From assembly GCA_900239685.1 (NCBI GenBank), contig OENT01000106.1:1-64000 (forward strand): a stretch of DNA of 64,000 nucleotides. The letters are read 5' to 3'. The notes beneath the pieces are model-generated. The model did no database searches. It was not told the origin of the DNA and was given only the letters and a program-made list of their open reading frames with translations. The DNA comes from Rotaria macrura (Eukaryota > Rotifera > Eurotatoria > Philodinida > Philodinidae). Position 1 is the stretch's first letter; the number at the start of each line of letters is the position of its first letter. The translations under genes and the position numbers were made by a program. Of this stretch, positions 12,298 through 26,461 are shown piece by piece.

Positions 12298-15200
12298 ATG
12301 GCACAAGTTGAAACTGTCATGTTTGAACCTGTGACAACTAAAACAAAGAATTTACCATCGTTTAACAAACATGAACGTCCTAAAAGAGAATGTCGTTCAA
12401 GAAAACGCCCATATGATATAGAGCAATATACAACAAAACGTCTTAAATACGATCAAATTGATGTCGATGAACAACCTGATAGTCCTTGTACATTTGGTTT
12501 AGTACTATCGGATACAGATGATAATGATGATACGGAATCAAAATGTTCGACAAGTGATGATACAGAACAGTCATCACTAAAGCAATGCGATAATAATAGT
12601 GATATAGAAGAAATCGAAGATGACACAACAAACGTTTACTTTTCAAAAATCTCATCTGATCAACATCGACATATACCAGTTGTTTTAAATCAGACAATCC
12701 TACAACAACAACCACAACAAACATTAAGTCGTTACTCAAAACGATTAATATCACAATTTAAATACTTATATGATCAAGGTTTAAGAAAAACTGTTCAACC
12801 AACAAATTCTTCAGATACATTCAATGGTTCTACTAATGAAATTTATACTGAAAAACTACGTTGGGAATTACGAAATACATTTAACAGGATTGATCTGTTT
12901 AAAGAAGGTTACTGTGTTTTATCGAATGAACCATTTCCATTTTATTCCCTTTGTTACATGGTAAGAATATCTTATTCTTTTTATGTTCTTGAATTATATT
13001 TCAGAATTCATCAATAACAAAAAGAAAACGTAACTCTAATTGTAGAGTTACTTTTATTTTTCGAGAACCTGTAGATTCAAATGAGTTGTACCTAATCTGA
13101 AAAGAACAAACCTTTGATGTTTGTCGAATTTATGAATATGCCTAAATGTATGTATTTTACAAAGATATCTTTCATTTCTCTTATAATGCGTCTTATATTC
13201 TTGATATGAGCTACTATAACTCGATGCGAGTTTTGATTTATATTCTTTACAAAGATTCGTATCAAAGTTTAAAAATTAGTCTTTTCGACACTAAACTACT
13301 GATTAGGCAAAGATGTTTCAGAGTGTTGATCTACATAGTCTAAATGCAAAAGAAAACTATCGTCGAGCATCCATTATTCTGATATTACAAAAATAATAAT
13401 TTTACAGATATTGCTACATATTTTTGAGTACATGATATTTTTTTCTTTACTGTATTAGATCGTAGAAAGTCAAATCTGTATTACTTAATGAGATTAGTGA
13501 AACTATAGTACGAAATTCATTTGAACGATGATGTCGTTAAATTGGTTTTGATAATTAGAACATAGTAGATAGGCAGTTGTTTTGTTTTTCTGACATTGAT
13601 TGTAACTAAAGTTATGATTAGGATCTTGTATGCATATAATATATGTTTAAAAATGTTTACACATATACATATTGCTTGTGCTAAAAATTGAAAATTCATC
13701 AGAAATGTAATATGGAAATACATAAAATATAAAAGCTATATTAATGCTCCAGTTACTTTCTCATGTATTCCATTCCGAGAATAGTATTGATTTTATACCG
13801 AAATCTATCCCGTATTCATCAACACTGAAACAATTTGTCTACATTTCATTTTAATTAGATTTTTTCCTAGTCAACAACAGTGTATAACTTTTAAACAAAT
13901 GTTAATTCATAATTATGTTGCATACGATAACGAGTTCCGACTAATAGATTTATGATTTGACATTCAAATCTCCGTGTGGTTAGAGAAAGTCTATTATCTT
14001 TTGACAAACCCATCGGGGAGATAGCTTGCTATTGCATATGTCACAAACAACATAGTTTTTTGATTTGGTATTCCATTGGTGTGTTTTCAAAAGCAGAAAC
14101 CGAAAATTCTTGTTTCGCTTTCTTTTAAGCAATTTTCTACGGTGAGTTATCATGTTACTTCAGAAAATTCATCTTGTTTCACCGACTTATTTCGTATTTA
14201 AAAAGATGTCTATTGCTCGAGATTTTAATCTTATCGATTTGTTACGCTAGGTAAAAAAATGGACTGCATGAAGCATGCTGCTTATTGAATCTTTGTAGAA
14301 TATTCCGGTGTGATTCAAAGTCACTTTGCGCAAGATAGACGTTTTTTCGTCAGAAAAGTCAGACGTTCGGTCTGGTCTTCAATGTCTCTCATTTATACTC
14401 GAAAAATATTTTCTGCATACAATGGTGCCCAACAGTGTGTACTTTCATCAAAAGCAATGTGCATAATTACCACGAGTGAGAATATAAATGCACACGTACT
14501 GATCACATCCATTGATATACATCGAAATTCTTTGAAGTGTTCACTGGAACATCATGCGATCTCTATACACAACACTAGCACTGAGCTCAGTAGGGAATGT
14601 CTGTTAACATTCTATTTTACGCCATTCGAAGTAAATCCGATGTTTAAAGAATTTCAGAGTACCTTATAAGTGAAGTTTATTTTCCACTTCAGAGCTTACC
14701 TATAACTTTCTGATCAGGCGGATAAATGATTGAAACCTTGTGCTCAATACGAATTCATCCTATTCATTCGTTGCAGCTAACGTTTTTTTTCCTCATTTCT
14801 TGTAGTGTGGTTCGATGGGTTCCGATTTGATTTATTGTAATTGTTGTTGCGAAGCATATCATCTGAATTGTTTGAATACTTATGAACGTCCGCGGTTAAA
14901 CTCATTATCAGAATTATGGTTATGTCCAAATTGTAATGTATGTAGTATATGTGGTTTGTTGACTCATCGAAACTTTTTATCACGAATGACAAACGAACAA
15001 AATTTAACAGCACAATTAATATCTTGTTCTGATTGTAAGAGAAATTTTCATCCAAGATGTATAAAGAAATTAAAAGATGATCAACTAAATGAATTGAATA
15101 CTCTTAATAATACTAATACAATTAATACAGCTGTATCTTCATCACGTTTATCGAATAGTTATTTAATAAATCAAACATGGTTTTGTCCATCGTGTGTTAA

Positions 15201-18200
15201 ATGTGATTGTGGACAAGCATTGATATCCAACGAACGCAATAAATTATCATTAACAAAAACATTTTCATCGCAACAATCACTTATGTGTTATGATTGTTTG
15301 AATAATATGAAAGTTATTCGTTTACAAAAAAATGATAATATTGAAAAATGTCATCTATGTGAAAAATATATTGAACAAATATTTTCCAAACAACAACAAA
15401 AACAATCCAGTTGTTTTCTGCAATGTATAAAATGTAAAAATCGTTTTCATCCAAAATGTGATGGATATTTGAATGAAGATTCTGAAATAGTACCACACAT
15501 CAAACATTTATGTTTAAATATAATTTGTTCTAAATGTGATGCAGATGAAAAAGACAAAGCAAAGAAAATTTTAATGGATTACAAACTACAATGTAAGCGA
15601 AAAAACATTTTAATGGAAATCTCTAGTAAAATTTTATTTAATACAATACTTGAATCTACTAGAGTTGATTTTGAGATTGGTAAAGTATTTGAATTTAGTT
15701 ACAATTCTCGATCAGAAGCAATCGATGAGTAATGAAAATTTGCATTGTGCATCGATCCATCTCGAAAACCTAATGTTCATCGTATAATTTAGACATTTCT
15801 CTTATTATACCATAACAGATAGATAATTAGAATATGGCTATCAGACAAACGTCTTCCAAGTCGATCATACGTGCGAGTAAAAGAGTTATTTTTTTTTAAT
15901 TGGGAAGTAAAATTTAAATAATTTCTTCAACAACACTCGGTAATTTTTTCAGGCAGTAACTAATCAGAATGAAACTGAAGTCTGATTTCTTCTACATATA
16001 ACATGTTTACGCAGGTAAGTTCTTTTTTTCCTACGAATGTTTTTCTAGTTATATCAGTAGTGGGAAGACTAACTTAGCGATTTCGTTTCGGTAATTTGAA
16101 AAACTGTAACCTAATAGTGTTCAGATTAATATTGCTCGTTCAAACCTGAAGTTCTCATGTGGGTGAATTATCATGCTAGCAAAAAGTCTTAATAACATCA
16201 TAGAATGGGCACTTTAATTTTGCGGCAAAATCATTTTTTTAAAACAATCAAAATTTGTAGCACAATCCATACATTCACATCAACAATGATATAGCGGCAT
16301 AAGTAATTTATTGGTAGATATGCATAGCCCTCTATGCCAGTATTGGTGTAGGAGTATGAATGTCATTATGAGTTTTTTTGTTCGCAAAAAAATGTGATTT
16401 TACTGCAAAATCAAATTACTCATCAATGCCTAATATTCACATAGGAATTACGTCTTATTATTAACCATCAACTTCTTTCTATTGGATTGATGAAATATTA
16501 AATGAAAATAAGACATAGATTCGGAAATTTTTCTTCAAGCATTGTACCAATACTCTTTTCTTTTCATATGAACGTGTCGAATTTACTCTAAGTATGAAAA
16601 TATAACGAGAATCTTTGTTATTGTCATTTTAGCTGTTCGAACTATTTTATCAAGTATGTTGTCAACATTACAATTGATAATACCGGATGAAAATCGTCTA
16701 TATACAGTTCAATCTTATACATCGAATCTACGTCGATTGCATGAATCTTGTGATCAATCATTGTATCTTCATAGATTTCTTAATGATTTACTTCTAGTTA
16801 TTCGACGTCTACTAACTCATATAGATATTCATCGTTGGCAATCAGCTATTGATGGTTGTATTATTCGTCAATGTCCATGGTTTAAATCTACGTTACTGTT
16901 ATCAAATAATAAGACATCAATTCATTCATCTGCAACAATCAATCATTATTTTCAACCACCACCATCTATTGATCATACTTATGCATCAAATAATGAATAT
17001 AATCTCCATGAAAAATCGACAAGTTCATTATTAAATTATCTTGATAAAATTCAAGTAGACAATGAATGTCAATTCACAAATTTTCATCAACCTGACACAA
17101 GAAAATGTCAAATATGTGAAATATTCTCCGATCATAAAACTTCAACTATAGGTCGTCTAATATCATTCGGTATTAATCAATGGGTACATATTGGTTGTAT
17201 ACTTCCAGCCTATGCGAAAAATCTCGATCAACCACCATATATTTTACGTAATATACGTGAAACAGTTCAACGTTGTCAAACAAAATATATTTGTGCAATA
17301 TGTTCAAAATTAGGTGCTAGTGTACATTGTAATGAAAATGAATGTTATCAACGTTTCCATTGTGAATGTATACTAAAGTATTATTTTAATATTGATCAGA
17401 ATACGCAAGAACAATTAAATCTTAAAAATGGTTATTTACCTAATTTAACAACATTATGTTTAAAACACAATCGATTGAAGACGATGAATCATATTCAACG
17501 TGATAGCATCGATGGAACTAAAGATGATGAATTCAAAGAACTATCAAACACTAGTATGTTATTTCTTCGTTATATAAAATAGATAAGAACGAAATGAGAA
17601 AAGAAAAAGAAAATTTATTTATCTCAATGCTACAAATAGTGGTACATTTCTAGAGTTATAGATTGTAGTGAATTAGAACGTATGAACAGAATTCTTGTAT
17701 CTATAATCATGATGGATAGTATAAGTTTTAAATTTTTCTACAAAAGCCAATGAATACGTTTTGAAGTTGGTTAGTAGATTTACGATTATGAAATAAAACA
17801 GGCAGATTTGAAAAATCTGTTGTAACACGATGTAAAATGATACATGAGTCTACCTTTGTCATTCATTTGTGTTTTAGTAAAATCAACGATTGATTACTAG
17901 TAATTGAGTAACAAGTTGAGCGCGATACAATGTTACCAAATACATTGCGTTGAATGTGTAAATTTCATGACAAGCAAAAAGGAATTCAAGGGTGGGTGGA
18001 TTTGCAGGTGTTTTTGCTATTTTATTTTGTTGATCACAGCACAAGTTTTATTTTGAAAATTTCTCTTTTAGACATTGTTTTCACTTGTAAATAGTTGTTC
18101 TGCATTTGTTCTTGAAGATTTTCTCTAGTTGATGATAGTTATAAAAAATTTCGAAGACAGAAAATGAAGCTCTTTGCAATTTTTTCCTATATCTATTTAG

Positions 18201-21200
18201 TTGGCACAAATCTTCCGAAGATCAAAACTGTAAATACATTATCAACTGTTTATGGTGACTTATCAAATAATTTAGTTGAATTTGCAATAAATCAGGCTCG
18301 TCTTTGTATTGGTTCATTACAAATTGAATCGTTGGGTAATTTTGATTATCAAATCGATCGACGAAATGAAAACTTTTTTTCTAACAAAAACTATCCGAAT
18401 AACTATCGTGCATCACGCTTATTTTGGAGTATGAGAAATCCTCGTCAAAAAACTGTTTATCATTTGCATATTAATATTGAACAAACATATCATGATGATG
18501 AATCCAATCATAAGATAATCGAATATCCGATGACAATCAAACAAATGCATATTGACGAATTATACGAATCATGTCGAAAATATTTCGATCGATTTCAAAA
18601 GAAAATCGATCAACATTCAAATAATATTGAAGAATTTTGTCAAAAAACTTCAATTAATAAAAAAACTCTACCAACTCAAACGACTTATAGGAAGAAAACG
18701 ACTAATGGTATAAAAGAAAAACACTTCATTGTCTCTATTCATCGTTAATTTAATTATTGTATGTTTTATTTCTTCTAGCTGGTACTTGTCTAACCAAAAG
18801 ACTAACAAAAGAAACTCCTTCGTGTGTTAAACGCCAGACGCCTAAAGCTGCCTTGAAAAACGTTTCACGACCACGTAATCGATTTGCCAATGATAAACGA
18901 GCACAAATAACAGTAGCAACAAAACAAACTTCTTCGAAAGATAATGCAATGTCAATGAAAGATGTCAAACCTAATGACATACAAAATTTATTTAATGATG
19001 AATTTTTAAAATCAGCCAATGTTTCACAATTTGCATTAGCATTGGTACAAGCACTTCGACATGTTGGACAATCAACTAAAATGTATAAATCGAAAAAAGA
19101 AATCAACCATCTACGACTTGTCTTACAAATTATTGTTCTTTCTTACATTTTAGACAACAACAACAACAACAACAACAAGACTCTAATTTAACTTATAGTT
19201 TACTAAATCCATTAGGCCTTTCTTCGAACGGCATAACAACGGATAAAAACAATGATTTTCTTTTAAAACAATTATTGAAAAATATTACCGTACCACAACA
19301 ATTGAATGGTAATAATTTCAGTTTTTTCTTTATTTTATCCAACAAGTGACTATAGGATATTGTCGATAGTTTTGATTTGAGGGACACGTCCAGATGCTTA
19401 CTGTTTTCCATTTTCGATTGTGTATAGTTGACAATCGAATATCCAGTGCTATATGTCAACACATCACCAACGTGCTGCATACATTATTAGATTATCATTC
19501 TCTAGAAGCCATAATCGTATTTAAAAGTTGATTTTAAGAAGATTTCATACTTCATCCACACTACAATCACGAGAGAGTTATGCCCCTATCAAATTTTCTA
19601 CTCATAATAATCTGTTATTTATGTCTATAATAGACATACATGAATGTGACCAGTCGTTTCATATCATTTAGATCATATTTTCTAAAAATAGGTATTCCCA
19701 TCCTTAGAGCTTTAAAGTTCCGGTCCGGAAGAGGAATTACGATTAGGAAACTTCGTTTTCATTCGTACGAATTTCGATTAAATATAATAAAATGCATAGA
19801 AAATTTTATTTGACGGATGGTTTGAATCGAAAAATTTCTTCGAAATCATGAATGTCTAATTATTCTATGAAGTCATTTGATTCTATAGTTGTCATGTTCA
19901 CTAGTAAAACAAAGCCATGAATAGATAAAAAATTTAGAACATCTATATTTCTATCATGTTGTTTGACGTTTCTTTTATTATACAATGTTGAACACTCACA
20001 CACACGGAATAATATTTAGAACATTCATCGTTCTCAAAAGTTTTATTATAGGAATATCAATGATTGAACATGACGATCGCGTAAATGTTTAATTGAATAA
20101 CGAACTACTACAACTCTCTCTAAAAAATAGATTCTATTTACTACACTTGTAGAATATCATAGAAAATGTTCTAGCTTAGTTTCAATATTCGCAGAATTGC
20201 AAGTCTTTTGAAAATATTCTATCAATCATTTCAGTGTAAGAATAATGTTTAAAAATTTTTCATTAACAAAAAGGTATTCATCCGCGAAAAATAATATAGT
20301 TTAATAATTCGAAACATATTAGATGTTTTGCTCATTAAATCAATACTATGAAGGAATGTATTCGTGTGTAATTTTAGTATAACATCTCAAAGACAAATGG
20401 GCAGTTTGATTCATCGATAAAAGTTTCATTAACATAATTTACATGATATCTCAAACGGCTTAGAATGTTAATACAAATCTCTTTTCAAAGTAGAAAACGT
20501 CTTCTCCATATTAAACGACATATATTGTCGAAAGTCATGAAGTGTCAAAAGCAATAGCAAGACTTCCTGTTAATTAATGAGTTTTTAGCATAAATTATAA
20601 TATTTATATCGAATTACTTTTAAATTTAAGACTGTTGACCCGAAAATCCTTCTTTGAATGATGTCAGCGCTATTTTTGATTTACAGAACCGAATAAAAAG
20701 GACTCCTTATGTTATGTCATGAATATCAACGAAATACTTATAGAATAGATCCAGGGGTCTGCTCTATTACTATTTGAGAGCAATTAAGAGACTTTGCTTT
20801 GATGTGCATAAGAATAAACGAAATTCGAAGCCAAGTATCATATTCAAAAATAAAGAATCTATTGAATGTTTACGTTTACGAGAAAGTAAAAAGTATTAAT
20901 GATATTCATCGTTTGTCATGAAAAGTATGAAATTCATTGATCAATATCGAATATGATTTAGATGATTCCCAATTACCAGTCATAAATTCTTCGCCAATAC
21001 CAATGCATACATCTGAGAGACGTTCTAGTACATCTACTCAAACTGAAACAATACCTCTATCGAAATCATATGATGATCTGCAATGTAAAAAAAACCGAGA
21101 AGTCATTTCAAAACTTTATGTATTGTCAATCATTTGTTTTTTGTTTCGATTCAAGATTCCTATACATCATTAAATGGTACAATACCTTTAGTTCATACAA

Positions 21201-23162
21201 CCGATAATCATTCGAATTTATTTCCAAAGCCGACATGTATACCACAAGTTGATGGTTCAATCGATGATAATAATGATGATGATGATAATCATAATTTTCA
21301 TGTATCATCTATTGTCATGAATTCTCTTATCGAACAGATTGTTGATATGACAAATTCTGAACGTCATCGTACGAACAGTGAATATTCGGTAGATTTATCT
21401 AATTATGTTAAGTCACCATCGTTAACTAATTTGACGCCAATATCACCTACGTATCGTTGTCAACAAACACAAAATTCAGAAAAGAAAGAATCAATTTCAT
21501 CTGATGATCTTGTTCAAACATATAAACAATGGTCGAAATCAAACTTTTCTCGTGTGAAATTTACCATAACCAATGAGGAAGGATATAAAATAATAGCCGA
21601 TGATTTAGATTCCGCATGGTCTAACATTATTAATTTAATACGTAATAATCGTGATGATATGAATTTACAACACTTATCAATGACAAATGAAGAATTAAAT
21701 GGACATAAAATATTTGGTTTAACAAAATCAATCATTCAAATCATGCTCAATCAGATTTATACAAATCAACAACAAAGTGGCAATATTATATTACCATTAT
21801 CATCATCCTCGATTAACCATAATAATAATAATAATAATAATAATAATTCTACTTATTCAATAGAAAATTTAACTAAAAAGAAAATTTTGTCATCATGTTC
21901 AAGATCAAATGTGTACGAAAGAAAAACTCGTGAACGTCAAAGATTTGGTTGGTTATTAAATCAAAGTAGAAAAATAGAATATGCACTGAAATCGTTTGAA
22001 ATTGATAATGCGCTGATATATGCACGGTAAATTTGTTTATTATTTATTCCATGAATTAATAAAAAGCTTAGCTTTGCCCTCATTCATCGTAATGGACGCT
22101 ACTGATGGAGTTTGACAGATTTTTTAATATAAGTTCTATTGCCATCTTATATTTGAGTATGTGAAATTCAAAAATGTGTGAACCCATCCGAATGGTGCTC
22201 TATGCACCTTGCAATATAGTTTTGTAGTCGGAACTGAACAGTCGCTTGGAAAATACGATATATTACTTTTAAAAATTTCGATGACTAATAAAACATACAC
22301 ATGGTTATATCGCAAGCTTTTAGAGCTAGATCCATAATGTAGTACTGTCTCAAATGAACCGCTTCCGTATTATATTTCTAATCGTTCAACAAAAGAGATG
22401 TATCATAAAACATAAAAAATAAAATTGTCCTCAGTGATTACTCAGAATAACTCGAACGTATTTCACATTTAAGTTCCATCGAAATTGACTCTAACGGCTG
22501 TTCGTATTAAATTTTCATACTTACATTTGTCTATACTTTTCTTTTTCTTTTTCTAGACGAATAATTCTCGAAGAAGCATCTGTTAGTTTACGTCTTTATC
22601 ATTTACATTATTTTTCTGAACGTGCCTTACTTGTTGGCTCTTCACCTATACATGGTTGTGGTCTATTTACGTTAGTTGATTTAATCGAAGGACAAATGAT
22701 AATTGAATATACGGGTGAAGTTGTTCGGCCATGTCTTACAGATAAACGTGAACGTGAAAATGAAGGCAAAGTAAGAGGAGAAAAACATGAAAAAGAAAAA
22801 GAAAAACACATTTGACGAATATCTATTAGGGTTTTGGTTGTTACATGTTTACGGTTGATTCAATGAATGTTATTGATGCTACGCATCGTGGAAATAAAGC
22901 ACGATTTATTAATCATAATTGTGAAGTTAGTATAGTAGAAGAAGGCAAATCGAATCAATGTTATCAAAATGTTTATTTTGTTTTATAGCCAAATTGTTTT
23001 GCTAAAACTGTTCTATCAGGTGGTATTAAGCATATTGTTATTTATGCATTGATGGACATACCTCGCGGATCCGAATTAACATACGATTATTCATTTCCTG
23101 AAGAAGATGTTAAAATTCCTTGTCATTGTGGTACAAGTAAATGTCGAATTTATTTAAACTGA
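12298..23162 (+). CDS. KMT2: Trithorax/MLL-type histone H3K4 methyltransferase
   Basis: Nuclear H3 lysine-4 methyltransferase, the catalytic subunit of COMPASS-like complexes. Eleven exons join in phase to 1633 aa: 12298-12960, 14806-15679, 16633-17553, 18201-18707, 18779-19082, 19154-19308, 20962-21084, 21156-22026, 22557-22770, 22830-22925, 22989-23162. Domain order matches MLL1/Trx: PHD1-3 (about 215-461, starting CYMCGSMG), a divergent bromodomain-like stretch, extended PHD (about 670-788), FYRN (about 852-905), a Taspase1-like site QVDGSIDD (D1215), FYRC (about 1313-1385), a WDR5-binding Win motif SCSRSNVY (R1432), SET (about 1495-1615, with GFGCYM and RFINHNCEPNC) and post-SET CHCGTSKC. 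It is far shorter than human MLL1, and no CXXC zinc finger is visible in the 221-aa first exon. Introns 1 (1.85 kb) and 6 (1.65 kb) hold no other gene that I can see. Which MLL paralogue it represents is not decidable here. Confidence 0.96.
21245..21268 (+). other. Taspase1-like cleavage site in KMT2
   Basis: Codons read Q-V-D-G-S-I-D-D. Known MLL sites are QVD/GADD and QLD/GVDD; this has one extra residue between G and DD. It lies between FYRN and FYRC, as in MLL proteins, and is followed by a run of Asp/Asn. Confidence 0.6.
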
Positions 23163-26100
23163 TGCGATCTATTTGTATATACATTTATGTTTATTGTTAC
23201 TAGTCAATGTTTTTTTTTTCTTTTCTTTTTGTCTATCTCTATCTCTCTTGTTCGTCACTCAGATTTGATTTCTTTGTACTATGGTTTACATTATGTAAGA
23301 GTGTATTTTTTTTTGATATATGTATTATAGAAATAGATAAACAAATAAGAGGTTATTAATTAAAAATGATGTTTTGACTGTGCCAATGTCTCTACGTAAG
23401 ATCTTGAGGTATGAAAAGATATTCACGATGATTATCATCGAGATATAAGAAGTAATTGATTTAGGTAGCAGAGACGAACGTCTTGCTTTGACAACTGCTC
23501 TCACCTCGATGAGAGCAACGAGGGCAAATAAAAATATCTTGTGTATTGAAATACTACGGCTATCAAGCCAAGTATTGTATAATAGAAGCCCTTAACTGGG
23601 GTCGATGGCTATTACTGTCAATAAATAAAAATAAATCTTCATGATCCTTACATAAAACTCTCATCGAAAAAATCTATAATTAGATCTCATGTGCTCGAGA
23701 ATAAAGTAGTACTTGTCAACCCTTTTGTTGCGATCTATAGTGAGACTTCCATTCAACTTTATAAATATAATGAACAACTAATTGAGGTATTATGCATTGA
23801 TAATTTCTTTCAATGAGAGTTTAAAATACAACAATACTGTGAGGTCAGCATGTTTTTATACAATGATTACAAATTGATGAATTTATATTTAATATTCATT
23901 TCGAATATGTTGCATATATTTATTTACTAAAAGAATAATTTAATGGAAGTCGAATATAAAATCCCGGTAACTTTAATCTGTTGATAAATTATCAATTAAA
24001 ACATCTTAGATGTGCTATAACTGTTGCCTATGGTTTCGCAAGGTAGGCTGTTCATTTGAGAATAAAATATGAAAAAAGAATATATAATTAATATTCATTA
24101 TCAAGTTCTAACAGAACCTTGGTAAAAAAAAAACAAGGATTCGACTAGCACATGCAATCATCTCTTTCTCTAAATTCTAATTAAGGAAGAAAACAAAAAC
24201 TATTTCTTTCCCAATAGAATCGAATAATTTATGTTGATTTCAAACTCAATCTAGATAAAAAAAACAACGTATGCTAAAGGCGAAAAAAAATTGAGAACCA
24301 AATAAATGAAAAGTAGTGTGTTATGACGTAGACATATTTTTATTTTACTTTTGATTTCAGTGTTCTCGTTCGAAGAAACAGCTGGAAAGCTCAGTAGGTT
24401 GCACACCTATATTTTCACAGTATCGACAGACAGTCTTCAGTAAAATACAAAGAAACACTACCTAACAACTGAACTAAAATGACGTGTTTAACTACGTAAA
24501 AAGCTATTTTAACTTGAAAAACATAGATGAATAAGATTATCGATCCGTGAACAAAATTTAATGAACAACTTCTTTTTTTCATCTCGTTCATTTAAAATAT
24601 TCTCGCCTGCTTTCACTTGACACCTCGTCTATTATACTTTGTTTTTAACTATCTTTATTCTCGTTTGCACGAATTATATGTTAAAATACATCAAACACAT
24701 ATAAAACATGAATTCATAACAAAAAGAAATTTTTTTTTTTCTAATTTTCACAGACTGATTAACAATCTTGTTATGAACAATATTTTAAGGTACGATTTTT
24801 CCACATAAATAAGTTAACTGTCAAATTTAACCATGAATATGTATCAATATTTAAACTATGCCATTAAATATCAAACATCAAATGAAATCATAAGGACCAA
24901 AACTTATTCTAGTTGATAAGAATTCATTTTTGAAATCGTATCTTCCCATTAGGAAATACACAACTTTTTTTTCTTCAAAATTGTTATGTATACAGTTGAG
25001 TTATCATGATTGAATTACTAAAACAAAGAGATTCTTCAGTTGTGCTGCTCAATACTTCCTTTTGATAAATCAATCATTCGCCAAACTCGATGTCATTGAT
25101 ATTTCTCTATCTAATAATATGTGACATAATTCTATCTGTAGAATGAAGATGTTAGTTGAAAATAAGAATTTCTATGAAAACTTATGATAAATAAAAATCT
25201 AGGTTTCATTTATAAATTTTTCATTGAGAATAAAAGAGAAATTTAATCTTTTCGTGATACATATAATAAATATGCATAGATCTTATTTACATGTATATGA
25301 GTTAAACTAGACGAAAACAATCTATAATGAATAGTTATTCAAATATGTCTATATCAAATGCATCATAAGATTGACAATTTTATTAACAACATTCATGTAC
25401 TATTTTAACTTTGGTATTTGAAAATCTTATTTGAAAAATAAATGATTGCCCTTTTCTCATGTTTCGAAAATCACTCATTCATAAATGTTCGACTTATGCC
25501 TATGAAATATCTCACGATGCATATAATATCATTTCAGATAAATTAAATTATTAATTGAATAAATAATTATCGAATTATAATGTATGTTATAATGAGTGTA
25601 TGAAAATGTGATCGATGTTTTTGGAAAGCCTCTTTGTCTATTTTTTCAAAAAGTTCTATCAATAAATTAAATTAACTGAACAGATGGAACATAAAAAAAA
25701 CACAATACAATGAATAAATAACTTTGTTTAAGTACATTAAACGAATTTTATGGCATATGTCAAATAACTCTTGAACAATGTCGTAGTCTTGGATATTATT
25801 ATAGTAGAATTACATATGATTCTTTTTTTGTTTTCCTAGTTTTTAACAAATAAAGAACATTCGATAGTTGTCTTAGATGATTTGCTTCGAGTGATGATCA
25901 CACTGATGAGAAGAAGAATGAGTATGAACGTTTTTTTCCAAGCTGAGAATCGAACTGAAAGAAAAGGAAAAACCATCACCCCATTATAGCCAACCTATAT
26001 TCATCCCACTATGCTATGCATTTATTCAGAGTTTTTTTTATATTCTTTACATATAGACAGAGTTTCTCACTCGCCTGGAAACATTTTTTTCCTTGAAGAC

Positions 26101-26461
26101 GGACTAAAAAGAAAAGGAAAAAATAGTGCTATTCTATATGAATGCTCAAAAGAAAACGATAACAACAACAATGTTGAGCGTAATACGAAGAAAAAAAAAA
26201 CTTATGCTGGTTTGACTCGACTATACTTTGATAATGACAGCAGGCAGCATTAAAGAATTCTCTCGTTTTTTTTCCGTCATTTCTCTTTTCACTCTCATAC
26301 TCTATAGATATAAATAAATAAATATATATATGCATCTCTCTCTATATATATAGACATCTTCTTTTTTTTTTATTCCGAACTCATTTCCATATTCGAGTTT
26401 TGTAGAAACGATCATAATCAACGTAGAACAATATAACAAACATAATTGAGATATTTTTCAG
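23163..26461. other. Intergenic stretch, no gene recognised
   Basis: 3.3 kb of AT-rich sequence downstream of KMT2. AATAAA-like signals occur near 23620. Short frames at 24617-24808 and 26011-26253 have low-complexity translations and no family match. A TA/TC-rich microsatellite lies at about 26310-26360, just before the next gene. Confidence 0.5.

Noticed and set aside
12443-12754. 103-codon minus-strand ORF opposite KMT2 exon 1
   Set aside because: Shadow of a real exon: its frame mirrors Asp/Ser/Gln codons of the plus-strand protein.
15680-15732. Extension of KMT2 exon 2 to the in-frame stop, or a donor at 15729
   Set aside because: Only the donor at 15680 (GGTAAAG) gives the phase needed for exon 3, which carries the extended PHD finger.
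18750-19106. 118-codon minus-strand ORF opposite KMT2 exon 5
   Set aside because: The plus-strand exon has matching phase and splice borders; the minus frame has no family features.
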